Shown one piece after another: positions 13,101 to 22,100 of a stretch of DNA of 64,000 nucleotides. The translations under genes and the position numbers were made by a program. Location of the stretch: positions 29,736,756 to 29,800,755 of the forward strand of contig OZ026834.1 of assembly GCA_964023205.1 (NCBI GenBank). The letters are read 5' to 3'. How positions within the stretch are numbered: position 1 is the stretch's first letter; every line of letters begins with the position of its first letter. The notes below the pieces were generated by a model. It saw nothing but the letters and a program-made list of their open reading frames with translations, had not been told where the DNA came from and made no database searches. This DNA comes from Lutraria lutraria. Its lineage: Eukaryota > Mollusca > Bivalvia > Venerida > Mactridae.

Positions 13101-15976
13101 AATTACCGTTTTTTTATATATCATAATTCTATAGGAAATATTTGTAGTTTATATCCATATAGTACTATAACGAAACGTTAAGAAACAAAAAGTAATTCTA
13201 ACATGTGTTGATGTTGTTTTAACTGTATCATAAATGTAGATGTAAAACACATCCAAGGTTGCTATTTATCATTTTATCGGGAACGTAATATTTCGGCATA
13301 AGAAAGCTTCTCCTTACTCGAGTTACCTATTTTTTCCCAGCAAGCCTAGACTTTTTATAGGCCCAAGGAACGGTACATCCACTGCCTCACTTTTTTTCCT
13401 TAATGCCCAGATTTGGTTTAAAGAAAAGGCACATTTATAAAACTAAGAAAATAGACTACTTGAGAACTGGCTAACATAAATACCACTGTCTCCTGACACC
13501 CCCAAAAAAGCTATAGTTATAGATATTTATTCAAATACTACATTATTTATTTAGTTCAGAGATGTAGTACCTATGAAAATGATAATATGTGCAAGAAAAT
13601 AAATGACATAGACACAGAAAGTCTTTTTTATGCCTCCCATGTCAGAAAGTACTATGACATTATCAAGACCGGCACTACATTGTGTTAAGTACTATCATAA
13701 ATTTGACATATAAAGGACCTACACAATACTTAAGCCATATCCAGCTACACTACTCATGGTAATAAATGACCACTAATAATAAAACATTGTACATGAACCA
13801 AGTTTTAATGAAGGAAATTAATATTTCCTGCCAAAATCTGATGTAATTAAAACAAAAGATAAATTATAATGAAAAATAAGTGCATGATAATAATAATAAT
13901 GATAATTTTGTAAAGAATTTCTATACAATTAAACGTCCAATTGAATATTAGCATCCTGGTAAGACAGTCGCAACCATATTCATTGAAAATATGTGTACCG
14001 GTAGTCAAAATAAAATCAACTCATCAATGATACAGTGTTGTTTTTTACCTTTACTAGGCTCTAGGAAGGGGAAAAATAGTGTCTTGATGTCATTGTAAGA
14101 TTCATGGCAAGGCATGCATATCTTCCCAACAATAATGCTAATAGTTTTTAACCATGATTGTTACATATAAAATAAGCTGTTCAACAGGTCAAATTTACTA
14201 TTCTAAGAATAAAAAAATTCACCTATAGATAAAAACGGAATTCAACTGAAGAATTTTTTTTTTGATTTTACAGTTAATGACATATTTTTCACATACCCCT
14301 ATTAATAACTAGATCTTTAAAGTCCCATTAGCTTTTTGCTATAGAAAAATATATGCAAAAAACAAACAATGGCTGATATTATCCCAAGATAATTATTACC
14401 GACGAAACTAGCCCTTTTTCTTTGTAAAACATTCATTTCACTGTGATATTTGCTTTTGTAAACTTGAAATATGTACAGCGTGTGACGTCACTATATACGT
14501 TGTGTGCTTAACTTGACTGCGGGAATCACAGCTGTTCTATAAATAGTATTTATTTCAATGATATTGAAAAAAATACGCTATTGGTTTTGGAAACATTTTT
14601 TCTTGCTATTAAGTATGCACGTGAGGAAAACACACCGGATTCCCCTGTTATAGGACTAACAGAAACTATTACGACCGAAAAATTTATATGCTAATGGGGC
14701 TTTAAACAATGGCAAAGCCATAAAAATCTAGATAACCCGGAATTGTGATGGTTACTGGTCAGTTAAATAAATGATTGAGAGAGAGCTAGAGAACTCTAAT
14801 CAAATGGGGATGAGCAGTGGATCAGTGATCTAGTGGTAAAATGCTAGACTACTAATCCAAAGGTTGTGGGTTCGAATCACAGCTCTGTCACAGCCTATTG
14901 GTATTCCAACTACCAAGCCAAGTACTGTATTAAGAAAAGAAGTACTGTATCACAGAAAAGAAGGGAGGTGTGTATCAGTGCTTTTCATCAGATAAAGAAC
15001 CCGTTACCGAGAAAAAATATATTCAAAATAAGACTAGGGTAAAAATGCCTATTTCTCCTGTATTTTATCCCCCTTTCTCTGGGGTAGACCCTGAAATGAC
15101 CATAGCTGTTTGAACTGGATGTTGAACAACAGGCATACAAATAAAATGGTGATGAAAATATGACAAGATGTTTTATAATACACACAAAGGATTCACTGTA
15201 ATATTTTATATGATATTCTTACCTCACTAGCAGTGATAAAGAAATTCCATGGAGCCAAAGACCCCAAACCAAGAAGATAGAAAATAAGATACACACAATG
15301 AAATCTGAAAAAAAAAGAAGTTATTTTTTCATCAAGTGGGTTCATTGTTTAATTAGTTCTGCAGATATAGGACAGACTATGTTAAAGGTCACAGTCAGCT
15401 TTGACCAGCTATAGATTTCTTTGTTAAAATTGAAATTTCTTTTTGTTTGCCAGTCTTTACCAGGCAGGACAAGTTAAAACAAACTCACTTGCATACGCTG
15501 ATAGAAAATATTTCTTTCATATAGCATCTAGATTACCATTAATATTTATTGGGTGTCCCTAACTTATAAATATATCACAAATAAAATACAACTGCATAGA
15601 AATGCAATTTGATGTATATATGTATATATATTCCTACTATCACACTATTCCATCAAATGTTTTTAATCTAACCAAAATCATGCAGATATTAATATATTAA
15701 TTTAGAAGTATTTAAAAAGATTTTGGCTAAAGAAAAAATAAATAAACATATGTCAAAGATTTCATAAATACAGTCAAACCTATAAACAAAAGCTGACCTC
15801 GGTAAAGAAAAATTGTGGCCTTCGGAGTATTCGGAGATAGCCATTAACACAGGTTTGACTGCAGAATAATAATGTTACTTATCTACAACAAAATTAATCT
15901 ATAGGTAAATGTATTACTTGTCTCTTGGTATGGACCCTCTAACTTGTGGTAACAGGGGATCCTCAGATGTGTCCAT
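4023..15976 (-). CDS. SLC29A3: Equilibrative nucleoside transporter, ENT3-like, complete 12-exon gene
   Basis: This is an SLC29 transporter that moves nucleosides across membranes by facilitated diffusion; ENT3 members act mainly in lysosomal and mitochondrial membranes. Twelve exons join in phase (15976-15918, 15304-15223, 12379-12219, 11438-11344, 9481-9431, 8772-8540, 7830-7800, 7435-7341, 6433-6322, 5984-5899, 5262-5063, 4134-4023) to give 1317 nt and 438 residues; the family is usually 450-475. Family marks are PWNFFITA in TM1 (residues 38-45), the YFKYKLRN segment with an NTT sequon at 55-57, GTSLFGLVSLFPPKY then TGQAMGG before mid-protein, a hydrophilic loop at about 228-269, FNAGDWSGR (319-327), GLTNGYL (386-392) and a final TGAVMS helix. 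Eleven membrane segments are expected. The start is the first Met before a short leader with a Leu-Leu pair (residues 8-9), reminiscent of the ENT3 dileucine leader. Assignment to the ENT family is firm; to ENT3 it is by remembered similarity. Confidence 0.95.
4256..4568. mobile_element. ~315-bp MITE with long inverted repeats, copy 1
   Basis: The ends read agttcccacatctacaacat and its reverse complement, and continue through ttacctcccttgg. It pairs with the 10154-10470 copy over its whole length. It lies in ENT intron 11? No: it is upstream of exon 12 (4134) and downstream of exon 11 (5063), so inside intron 11. Confidence 0.8.
5063..5262 (-). CDS. SLC29A3: ENT exon 11 (TM9-TM10, NGYL motif)
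   Basis: It encodes residues 336-401, with LRVVFIPLLMFCNAQPR, DIYP and GLTNGYLGTL. It ends GP plus two bases of Lys402 at a gtatgt donor. Confidence 0.96.
5350..5612 (+). repeat. Diffuse interspersed repeat, copy 1
   Basis: It shares long stretches with 6661-6923: caccttcatgtgaaatatga, aaaccaatccatgaaa, cttgagttatcgct, gacaggggtaaca. More distant relatives begin at about 1090 and 42300 (atgccccctc..., gacctttgacc). No coding frame. Confidence 0.6.
5899..5984 (-). CDS. SLC29A3: ENT exon 10 (TM8, DWxGR motif)
   Basis: It encodes residues 308-335, including FLLFNAGDWSGRSIVG. The Asp and Arg of this motif (D323, R327) match functionally important residues of TM8 in human ENT1. It ends QW at a gtatgt donor. 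Confidence 0.95.
6322..6433 (-). CDS. SLC29A3: ENT exon 9 (TM7)
   Basis: It encodes VWKEGLSVCLVFFVTLSCFP and onward, residues 270-306. The FPA segment in TM7 is typical of ENTs. Phase in 0, phase out 1. Confidence 0.94.
6661..6923 (+). repeat. Diffuse interspersed repeat, copy 2
   Basis: Same phrases as 5350-5612, with a small internal duplication of ttatc(a/g)ct...ccatgaaatatt. It lies in ENT intron 8. Confidence 0.6.
7046..7240. repeat. Interspersed repeat rich in tttcgtgg, copy 1
   Basis: It carries gctatttcgtggggacat and ccaccaacgaaaattaatga. Its reverse-complement relative is at 62161-62335. Both ends are loosely inverted (ttttcgttgg / ccaacgaaaa). Confidence 0.55.
7341..7435 (-). CDS. 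SLC29A3: ENT exon 8 (large cytosolic loop)
   Basis: It encodes residues 239-269, a polar loop that ends DILKQ immediately before TM7. Acceptor aattacag, donor gtaata. The loop sequence itself is not conserved, as is usual for this family; phase and position support the call. Confidence 0.86.
7495..7660. repeat. Interspersed repeat with caacctctcc ends (family G)
   Basis: It has caacctctcccgagcggcc and ggtgttgctttggaaag near its ends, a loose inverted repeat. Relatives lie at 23430-23605, 43365-43490 and 52829-52917, sharing ctctccaaagcaacaccctt and gagaggttgcact. Confidence 0.55.
7800..7830 (-). CDS. SLC29A3: ENT exon 7 (31-bp microexon, cytosolic loop)
   Basis: It encodes NYSKYHILEI plus one base. 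It is needed to carry the frame from exon 6 (phase 0) into exon 8 (phase 1). It corresponds to the tyrosine-containing start of the large TM6-TM7 loop. Acceptor atttcag, donor gtaaga. Confidence 0.85.
7920..8035. repeat. ~20-bp tandem repeat
   Basis: About five copies of aaccagtcagagaatacagt, with point changes. It lies in ENT intron 6. Confidence 0.75.
8303..8466. repeat. Interspersed repeat with cagtcaaacctgtg ends (family F)
   Basis: It opens cagtcaaacctgtgttag and closes with the reverse complement, around ggccacc...aataaaggcc phrases. It lies in ENT intron 6. Other copies are listed separately or in the finding on this family. Confidence 0.65.
8540..8772 (-). CDS. SLC29A3: ENT exon 6 (TM4-TM6 core)
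   Basis: It encodes residues 151-227, including GGSILGTSLFGLVSLF and TGQAMGGVFAAIANL, the most conserved part of the ENT core. It ends at YYL before a gtaagt donor. Phase in 1, phase out 0. Confidence 0.97.
8816..9160 (+). repeat. Diffuse interspersed repeat (caccaagtttggtgaagatc type)
   Basis: It holds two or three degenerate repeats of aagtttggtgaagatc and ttttcaatgt(a/c)tca. It lies in ENT intron 5. No coding frame. Confidence 0.5.
9241..9380. repeat. ~43-bp tandem repeat
   Basis: Three to four copies of agtggttttatgcctccagg followed by tgacataagaacaggttt, decaying from right to left. Confidence 0.75.
9431..9481 (-). CDS. SLC29A3: ENT exon 5 (start of TM4)
   Basis: This 51-bp exon encodes QSHFFWITIICAVLIS. 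It forms split codons for Trp133 (T|GG) at its start and Thr150 (A|CT) at its end. Acceptor atttcag, donor gtgagt. Confidence 0.92.
10154..10470. mobile_element. ~317-bp MITE with long inverted repeats, copy 2
   Basis: The ends tatacatagttcccatat and their reverse complement extend to about 40 bp with few mismatches. Both copies have ccatttt/aagatgg motifs just inside the repeats. It lies in ENT intron 4. Confidence 0.85.
10475..10750 (-). repeat. SINE family B, reverse copy
   Basis: It shares, in reverse, the phrases of the 14811 element (tacaggagaa, ctactctta, tagtagtctagc near the tRNA-like end). It lies in ENT intron 4. Confidence 0.55.
11344..11438 (-). CDS. SLC29A3: ENT exon 4 (TM3)
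   Basis: It encodes residues 102-132, from IGMKTRVTF through a hydrophobic stretch to VLVKINTDL. The split codon AG|G gives Arg101 at its start. The donor gtaagt lies inside a longer open frame, which continues to a stop at 11309. Confidence 0.94.
11450..11740. repeat. AT-rich tandem repeat (aataataaaaagatatggat type)
   Basis: Many imperfect copies of an 18-24 bp unit built from ataataaaa, gatatgg and atgcata. It starts 12 bp upstream of ENT exon 4 on the coding strand and gives long spurious reverse frames rich in Phe, Ile and Tyr. Confidence 0.85.
11825..12025 (+). repeat. Interspersed repeat (gtcacaaaggtgactaat type), copy 1
   Basis: It shares gtcaca(a/g)a(g)gtgactaata, gctttgacactaa and gtagtaca-like phrases with 51853-52065. 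It lies in ENT intron 3. Confidence 0.55.
12219..12379 (-). CDS. SLC29A3: ENT exon 3 (first exoloop, TM2)
   Basis: It encodes YFKYKLRN, the glycosylatable loop (NTT), then ESYLVVASTIPN and TM2. The loop is much shorter than in human ENT1. Acceptor ttttcag, donor gtaaga. Phase in 0, phase out 2. Confidence 0.95.
14316..14705. mobile_element. CRE-carrying MITE, copy 1
   Basis: Inverted ends TTTAAAG(T/C)CCCATTAGC bound about 390 bp. The interior contains gcgtgtgacgtcac with the CRE palindrome TGACGTCA at 14483-14490 and a cagctgttctataaatagta segment. It lies in ENT intron 2. Confidence 0.85.
14811..15145 (+). repeat. tRNA-derived SINE, family B (full-length-looking)
   Basis: The head contains an A-box-like gatctagtggtaaaatgc and a B-box-like ggttcgaatca. 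The body shares phrases (agggtaaaaatgcct, ctctctggggt) with fragments near 6125-6210 and, reversed, near 10475-10750 and 61785-61960. It lies in ENT intron 2. Confidence 0.65.
15223..15304 (-). CDS. SLC29A3: ENT exon 2 (TM1)
   Basis: It encodes residues 21-47 and completes Lys20. It holds TM1 with the family motif PWNFFITA. The acceptor is a long T tract followed by cag, and the donor is gtaaga. Phase in 2, phase out 0. Confidence 0.95.
15918..15976 (-). CDS. SLC29A3: ENT exon 1 (start codon, cytosolic leader)
   Basis: It encodes residues 1-19 plus two bases of codon 20, starting MDTSEDPLLPQ. The ATG is at 15976-15974 and the donor is gtaata after GACAA. The leader is short, acidic and has a Leu-Leu pair. 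Choice of start: it joins in phase to the TM1 exon and needs no further upstream sequence. Confidence 0.85.
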
Positions 15977-16135
15977 GTTTGTGAATAATGATGACGATTA
16001 AAACTTCATTTAACTATAAAAACAACCTCTGAGTTTCTGCAATATCAAATAACGTATCATAGATAATAAAGCAACCAGATGATATATAACACTTAAATTT
16101 CTATCAAAAACTAATTGAACTAACTCATAAAATTT

Positions 16136-16211
16136 CGAGGGTTCAACGCAACAGTGTCGTAACTCATACTGAAATAAGAACAAGTTAAGACTGTGTTGCG
16201 CTGAGCCCTCG
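16136..16211. mobile_element. 76-bp palindromic MITE, copy 1 (ENT promoter side)
   Basis: It starts cgagggttcaacgcaacag and ends with its near-exact reverse complement, with a short non-palindromic centre. It lies about 160 bp upstream of the ENT start codon. Target duplication is not clear here. Confidence 0.8.
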
Positions 16212-16597
16212 AAATGTGAAATGTGCCATTAGGACATCAAGAAAATTTACTGTACGAGTACATTCATTTTGGGCGTTGTCATTTGGGAAACACTGTAGAA
16301 GAGTTTATGAAGTTCTATAGATAAGAATACTAAGGCATGCGCAAATGAAATCTCAACAGTTCTCAACTGAAGGGTTTTCTACCCTTGGGCCAAGAGTCAC
16401 ACAAAAAACATGGCTGCCACTGTAAACATTGTCAATTGTTGTTCATCCCGTGCTTTTCGGTCTTGTTAAATAAACATCTTACTTGTTTGGTACCAACAAA
16501 CATTCTGTTTGCAAAGAAGTGTAAGACTGGATCTCTAAAAAAAGTTTACTTCGGAAAAAATACAAAATAAATAAAAAATATCTCGCTAAGTAAGAGC

Positions 16598-16689
16598 ATA
16601 GGGGAATGACACAAAAAAAAAATCGAAAAAAAATTGTCTAAGCATATCTAATTTTTTTTCGAATTTTTTTTTGTGTCATTCACCTATGA
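16598..16689. mobile_element. 92-bp hAT-type hairpin MITE
   Basis: It has inverted ends ATAGG(G/T)GAATGACAC, then long A/T tracts that pair across a short centre. An exact 8-bp duplication gtaagagc flanks it (16590-16597, 16690-16697), which fits hAT-type insertion. Confidence 0.85.
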
Positions 16690-17321
16690 GTAAGAGCTAC
16701 AAGGTGGCTAGTACTGTCTGTCTCTTTTCTTCATTCCTGCTAGTCTCTATTTATAAGTTTATTGCAGATGATGATAATTCTTGTACATATGTTGCACATC
16801 TATTACATCGATTTCTAGATCTAATATTTTTAAGTGAAGTGTCGATATTTTTATTTTTCGGTTTTTCCATAAAAAACAACAAAACAAACAAGGCCAATAT
16901 TTAAAACTGTTCGTTCAATCAAATAAAATGATAATCGGTTAGAATATACATACCTTTTACGAACAATTCATATCGTACGGCTTCGTATCATATTTGATTT
17001 AATATGGTTTTAACAAAATCACAAAATCAGAAATTGTATCGTATATTTTTGTTTTATTCAACCAAGCGCCTATGCTACACTGATATCCACCCCTGTAACG
17101 TTAGTTTCTATCCATTTAACGTATCTAGTCGAACCGTTTAACGTAAAAGCCAGTGAAGCCTATACCATACTGTTTTAATCACGTACTTAACAAACGGAAA
17201 CCGTATATTTATTTATTAAACAATAAACACCCTGCAGTTATTTATAATGACTTATTTTTTATGTCATTTTCTTGCATTTTTATGACTATTTGGTACGATA
17301 TAAACATTCAAACGGTACAGA

Positions 17322-18724
17322 TACCGGTTTGCCTGAAAAGCTGAAACAACTTGTTTCCGCGGAAACAACTATTTTCTACGGAAACAACTTTTATCTGAAA
17401 CAGTTTTAAAGATATTTAATATATAGTTTCATAATAATTAATATACTTATGAATATTAAGATGTACACATGTTTTTTTGTTTTATATCATGAATATATGG
17501 TATGTTGGATGTTTGAATGTGAACTTTAACAAGGAAATATGACCATACATTGATAAAATATAAAATATTTTATGTCATTGAAAATGTAAGTTACTCACTC
17601 ACCTAATAAGATATTATTGTACATATACAATATATAAATCCTAAATCCAAAACATAATGTTATATAATTATATCCTGATATATACTATATGTATCAAAAA
17701 ACTTTTTTTTCAGTTTATTTGATAAAACATAAGTAACAGTTTGTTTGTTTATTTATCAAATTTAAAAGTGTTTATTCAATTACTTAGCAAACAATTATAA
17801 TTGTCAGCCAATTCAATCAACAGTTTGTTGATAAATTAGCAATCCCTTTTTTAATTTCAACCAATTAATCATCAATTTAAAGAAGTTATAGTTGTTAGCC
17901 TGTGAATAACAGTTTGTTGATAAATAGCAATCAATTTATAAATACTTGTATAAATTGTTTAATTGGAACCAATTAATTATAAATATAAAGAAGTTTATAA
18001 TATTAAATAGCATTCTGTTCTAATTGTTAACCAATTTTAATCAATTATGAATAACAGTTTGTTATTTTTCTGTGAAAAATTGATAACAGTTTTTTGAAGA
18101 GACAACAATTTGTCCAATTTTGATATACAATAACAATACAATACAATACAATAGATTTATTTGCATAAACTTTTACAAGTTTATCGCCATTTACAAAATG
18201 ATACAAACAAGATGGCGATAACAAAATACAAGTACAAAGAAAATGAGAAAAGCATTATAATGCATTACAAATACTTATGAATAACAATATCAATTATGCT
18301 CTTAATATATTTGCTTAATAAATGAAGTTCGATAATTTATTTAATAAATTAATGTTTGATGCGTTTAACAATTTTTTGAATTTAAAAATATTTGGCCAAT
18401 GATTGTAATACTTAGGTAAATAGTCTTTTCTTAAATTTCTATAAAATGGACACACTAATAAAAAATGGTATTCGTTTTCTATACTTAACATGCTACATTT
18501 TATACATTTATAACAGCCACAACATCACTATTTTGCTATATAAATGAACCAAATTTTCTTTAATAACGTATTATTATCATATAAAACAATTCATAATAAT
18601 AATATTTAGTTTTCTGAAAATATATGACATATATCTTCATAAACGTTTGAAAAAAAGTTGTTTCCGTAGAAAATAGTTGTTTCCGCAGAAACAAATTGTT
18701 TTCCGCTTTTCAGGCAAACCGTTA
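17322..18724. mobile_element. 1.4 kb non-autonomous element with ~68-bp terminal inverted repeats
   Basis: The left end (17324-17393, ggtttgcctgaaaagc then gtttccgcggaaacaac) and right end (about 18653-18720) are reverse complements with few mismatches. TA flanks both sides. The interior is AT-rich with repeated acagtttgttgata phrases and no coding frame. The TIRs themselves contain repeated ggaaacaac motifs. Confidence 0.8.
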
Positions 18725-18969
18725 GCCAATCAAATGGGCAGGATTAGCTAAACTAGTAATAGACACTTTAAACTAATACTCATAAGTATAATTCGTCTAG
18801 AAAAAATTAAACCCCAGGGCTGTGGAATCGTTTCTTTTTCTATTAATTATCGGACTAGGGCCGGTGAATATACTCTTTGTCTGAGTTCCGTGTTTTACAC
18901 CTTGCTGTCACGCTGACGTTAAAACAGTATGGTATAGGTTTAGTGTACGACTTCGGCGTTTTGTTGACA

Positions 18970-18996
18970 ATGAGCAGAAACGAGTGCAACGAATGA
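18970..18996 (+). other. Possible upstream ORF in the SDCCAG8 5' leader
   Basis: ATG AGC AGA ... GAA TGA is a 9-codon frame that ends 53 bp before the SDCCAG8 start. A second ATG at 18993 opens an out-of-frame ORF that overlaps the start codon. It matters only if transcription begins upstream of 18970, which the sequence cannot show. Confidence 0.3.
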
Positions 18997-19048
18997 CATT
19001 TAGCATCAAGCGAATTGTAAACAATAGGATTTGTTTGAAAGGTCTGTC

Positions 19049-19109
19049 ATGTACGCATACACAAATGACCAAGGTGGTGACACCGAAGCATACCAAAAGA
19101 CAGTCCGAG
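19049..19109 (+). CDS. SDCCAG8: SDCCAG8 exon 1 (start)
   Basis: It encodes MYAYTNDQGGDTEAYQKTVR plus one base of Asp21. The donor is gtatga. An in-frame TAG lies 22 bp upstream of the ATG. Phase agrees with exon 2, but residues this close to the N-terminus are not conserved, so the start is less certain than the rest. Confidence 0.78.
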
Positions 19110-22100
19110 GTATGAATCGTAGTTTATCTGAATAATTTGTCATTTTGCTGATAAACTTTAAATATGACATGTTGTTGCTTGCCCTGCATTTGGCATTTTA
19201 ATTTTTTAGGAAACCTGTTACGTTGTTCAGTCCAAAGATCTATCCTTGAAGTGAAAAGTTATTTTCTGGTTATAACTGGCCATTCTTAAATGACATTGCC
19301 AGCACAATCCCATACACTTCTTTTGGGAAAGGGGTCCACAGCCCTTTGAAAGGGGGATTTTTTCTGTCATAAATGCAGGAATTTTATATCAAAAATGGAA
19401 AATTTTCATTTTTACTTCAATACACACTTTTAACGTGAGTGAATGATCTAGTTATAAAAGAAACCATCAGTTCAGAGGCGGTGCATATTAATCCAAAAAT
19501 TGACTTTTATATTTAGATTTTTTTCTTCTACTATAAAGTTCTAGATTTCTGATGGGGGGGGGGTGGCATAGGACTGTGACTGAATTTTAGTGGCAGATTT
19601 GATCGATTGAGGGCCCTGAATGAATTTGGAAGGGTATGTCATTCTCGGGAAGGAGCCAATTAAAAAAAATTGCTTTGATGTCACAAACATTTCTAATCAA
19701 TTGGACTACCCAGCAACAACACCTTTGTGCTGTAAGACAGTCAGTCATGATCATAGGCTGATTAGCTAGGTGTGATGCCAAATTGTTTAATATTTTTTTT
19801 TTTTTATTTCAGACAGGGCCAATGCTAGTCTGCATGACCTGGAAGATGTTCTGAGCCATAGTCCAAATGCAACTTTAACATCTACAGCAAGAGCCAAGGA
19901 ACAACTTACTGCTTCAGTGCATCCAAGAAGTTTACGCTGGTATGAACTGGAGGGAAGACCACAAAAGTATAAGGATGCGGCCAGTCAGTTGCAAAATATT
20001 CTTAAAGACCCAGCTGCTAGTCAGGTATTCAATGTAGTGTTTTACCTAAAATTATAAAACTTGTTAGATGTAAAACCAATTTACCAGTTAGTACATTTAG
20101 GGTTTTCAAATACAACCGGCCAATTTAGCCACTTAGGAACAAGCTAGGGCGGGTTAGAAATCTAAAAAAAATATTGCTGAAAAAATGCCTTGACCCCCCC
20201 CCCCCCTAGCAGGCGGCCTGTAACTAGCTTTTGAGCTTGTTGGTCACATACTTATTGAGAACACTGAGTCAGTCCTTGAATTAATTTTTTGAGACAGGTT
20301 GCCTGACTATATACTTTATGAAGGAAACTCTCTAAAACTTGGTTGTCCCCCAAAAGACTTAAAGAAGGAAAGAAATCCTTTCGGGCAGGGGGCAACCCAC
20401 AAATCGAAGACTGCTGAGTTAGGCAGATTTGTATAGAGTAACAATTACCCCCTCTTTGACTTTTAGCTACGTAAATTCTTTTTGGAAAATTATTATTTTC
20501 TCTGTTTATTTGAAATTATTCAGACAATAAAGGTACAAGATTATTCCAGTGAGAGTAAAGGAAATTTAGAAATTTTATTGAAGAAAGTAACTTAATATAA
20601 ATCATATTGTTCAATTAATCATAGTCGACAGTTACCAGATTGATTGATAGATGATGTTAATACTGGTATTAAGTCTTTAAATAAAACAAAAATGAACACA
20701 ATACTTGTTATTGGTCAATAACTTATTAATGGAATTGTTTTTTTTAGCCTTCAGCTAAAGTACCTCAGAGCTATGCACCTACTCCAGGATTACCGGCACA
20801 TTCTCTTCCATCAGCTGAAGAAACAGTAGTATTGTTACAACAACAAACGTCCTATATAAACCAGATAGAAGCTGAAAATAGATACATGAAGGTAAATAAT
20901 TGCATGCATTTTTATGCTGTTTTTATGGTCCCTATCCCCTAATGAAAAGTCTATTAAAAATTATTTTCAGCCATTTTTTTCAAAATAAATCCCTGAAAAA
21001 CACAGTAACAACTGCGTAGCATAAGGTAAAGTATTGACAGAAATGGATTGTTTCTGCATGTTAAACTTGTTGACTGTGGTGACATACAGCATCTTCTTCA
21101 GATGGACATAGATGCTATTATTGAAAAGTTTATTCTTTTGTATGTTTGAATTTATATACTTTAAGATATACAGTACAGTCAAACCTGTGAACAGCGACCA
21201 CCCTTGGAAAAGTGGTTGTTACTGATAGGTTTTATTGTTAGCAAAAAGTTTGTGACAGTGTACCATGATTATTGAATCCTATTTCAGGATGAGTTTGCAA
21301 CAATGCGGATAAAGATACGAGAAATTTTAGAAGAGAATCAGAGACTTCATGAAGAACTGAAGAAGAGTGTCATGGAAGAGATTATGCTTGATGGGGACTT
21401 TCAAACTGTATGCTGCATTCTTGCTAGAATTTTATTTGGATACGATTTTATTTATTTCATTAGTTTTAGGCCAAATTGTTTCTATCATTTTCAATGAAAA
21501 ATTTAAGTACAGGTACATGTACTTATCTATATAAGTTATTTATTACTTATATTTCTCATCACATATGCTCATTAAAAGTTAACCTCAGATTAAGTGCAAA
21601 ATATAGACATTTTTGCCATCATATGTAGTGAAAGTTTTAATATCAAAGTAATGATTTTACTTGTCTGGACTTTAGATGCTTCTGGAGCCAGTTAGTACTG
21701 TGTTTGCTGATTTTATTATTTTTATTTTCTAATTCTTGTGTTAATTTATAGACAAAGAAGGCAGGGCTTTCATTTGACCATTAAAATGGCAATTAGACTC
21801 TTGATATTAGAAAATAGAAGTTTTTGACTCTTGAGAATTTATACCAAAGGGTCAACTGCACAATTACATTAGTATGAGTTTTTGTCGTCTTTTCAAATTG
21901 TTATCAGCCAAGCGTCATTTTTGAAAGTATCTGCAAATAGAGACTCATTTTTTTGTATTAATTTCTTACAGGTAACTGCACATATAGACAAGTCAGCTGC
22001 TGGAGTTGACAGTCTTCAATCAATCGGAAATATACGTCAGTGGCAACTTGAGCTGGTAAGATTTCTCTTACTTGTCATTCTACAAGTATAGTAAACACAA

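Larger units (their letters stand above)
15977..19048. promoter_or_regulatory. Head-to-head intergenic region between ENT and SDCCAG8
   Basis: The two start codons face away from each other across 3072 bp, so both promoters lie here. No TATA box or CpG-rich core is obvious. The region holds a 76-bp palindrome (16136-16211), a 92-bp hairpin element (16598-16689) and a 1.4 kb inverted-repeat element (17322-18724). The SDCCAG8 promoter is probably right of 18724 and the ENT promoter near 16000-16500; this is inferred from position. Confidence 0.6.

Noticed and set aside
14817..14890. Possible tRNA gene (A- and B-box-like sequences)
   Set aside because: No closed acceptor stem, and the flanking body is shared with other SINE B copies. 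The same reasoning applies at 34752, 43848, 54268 and 56659.
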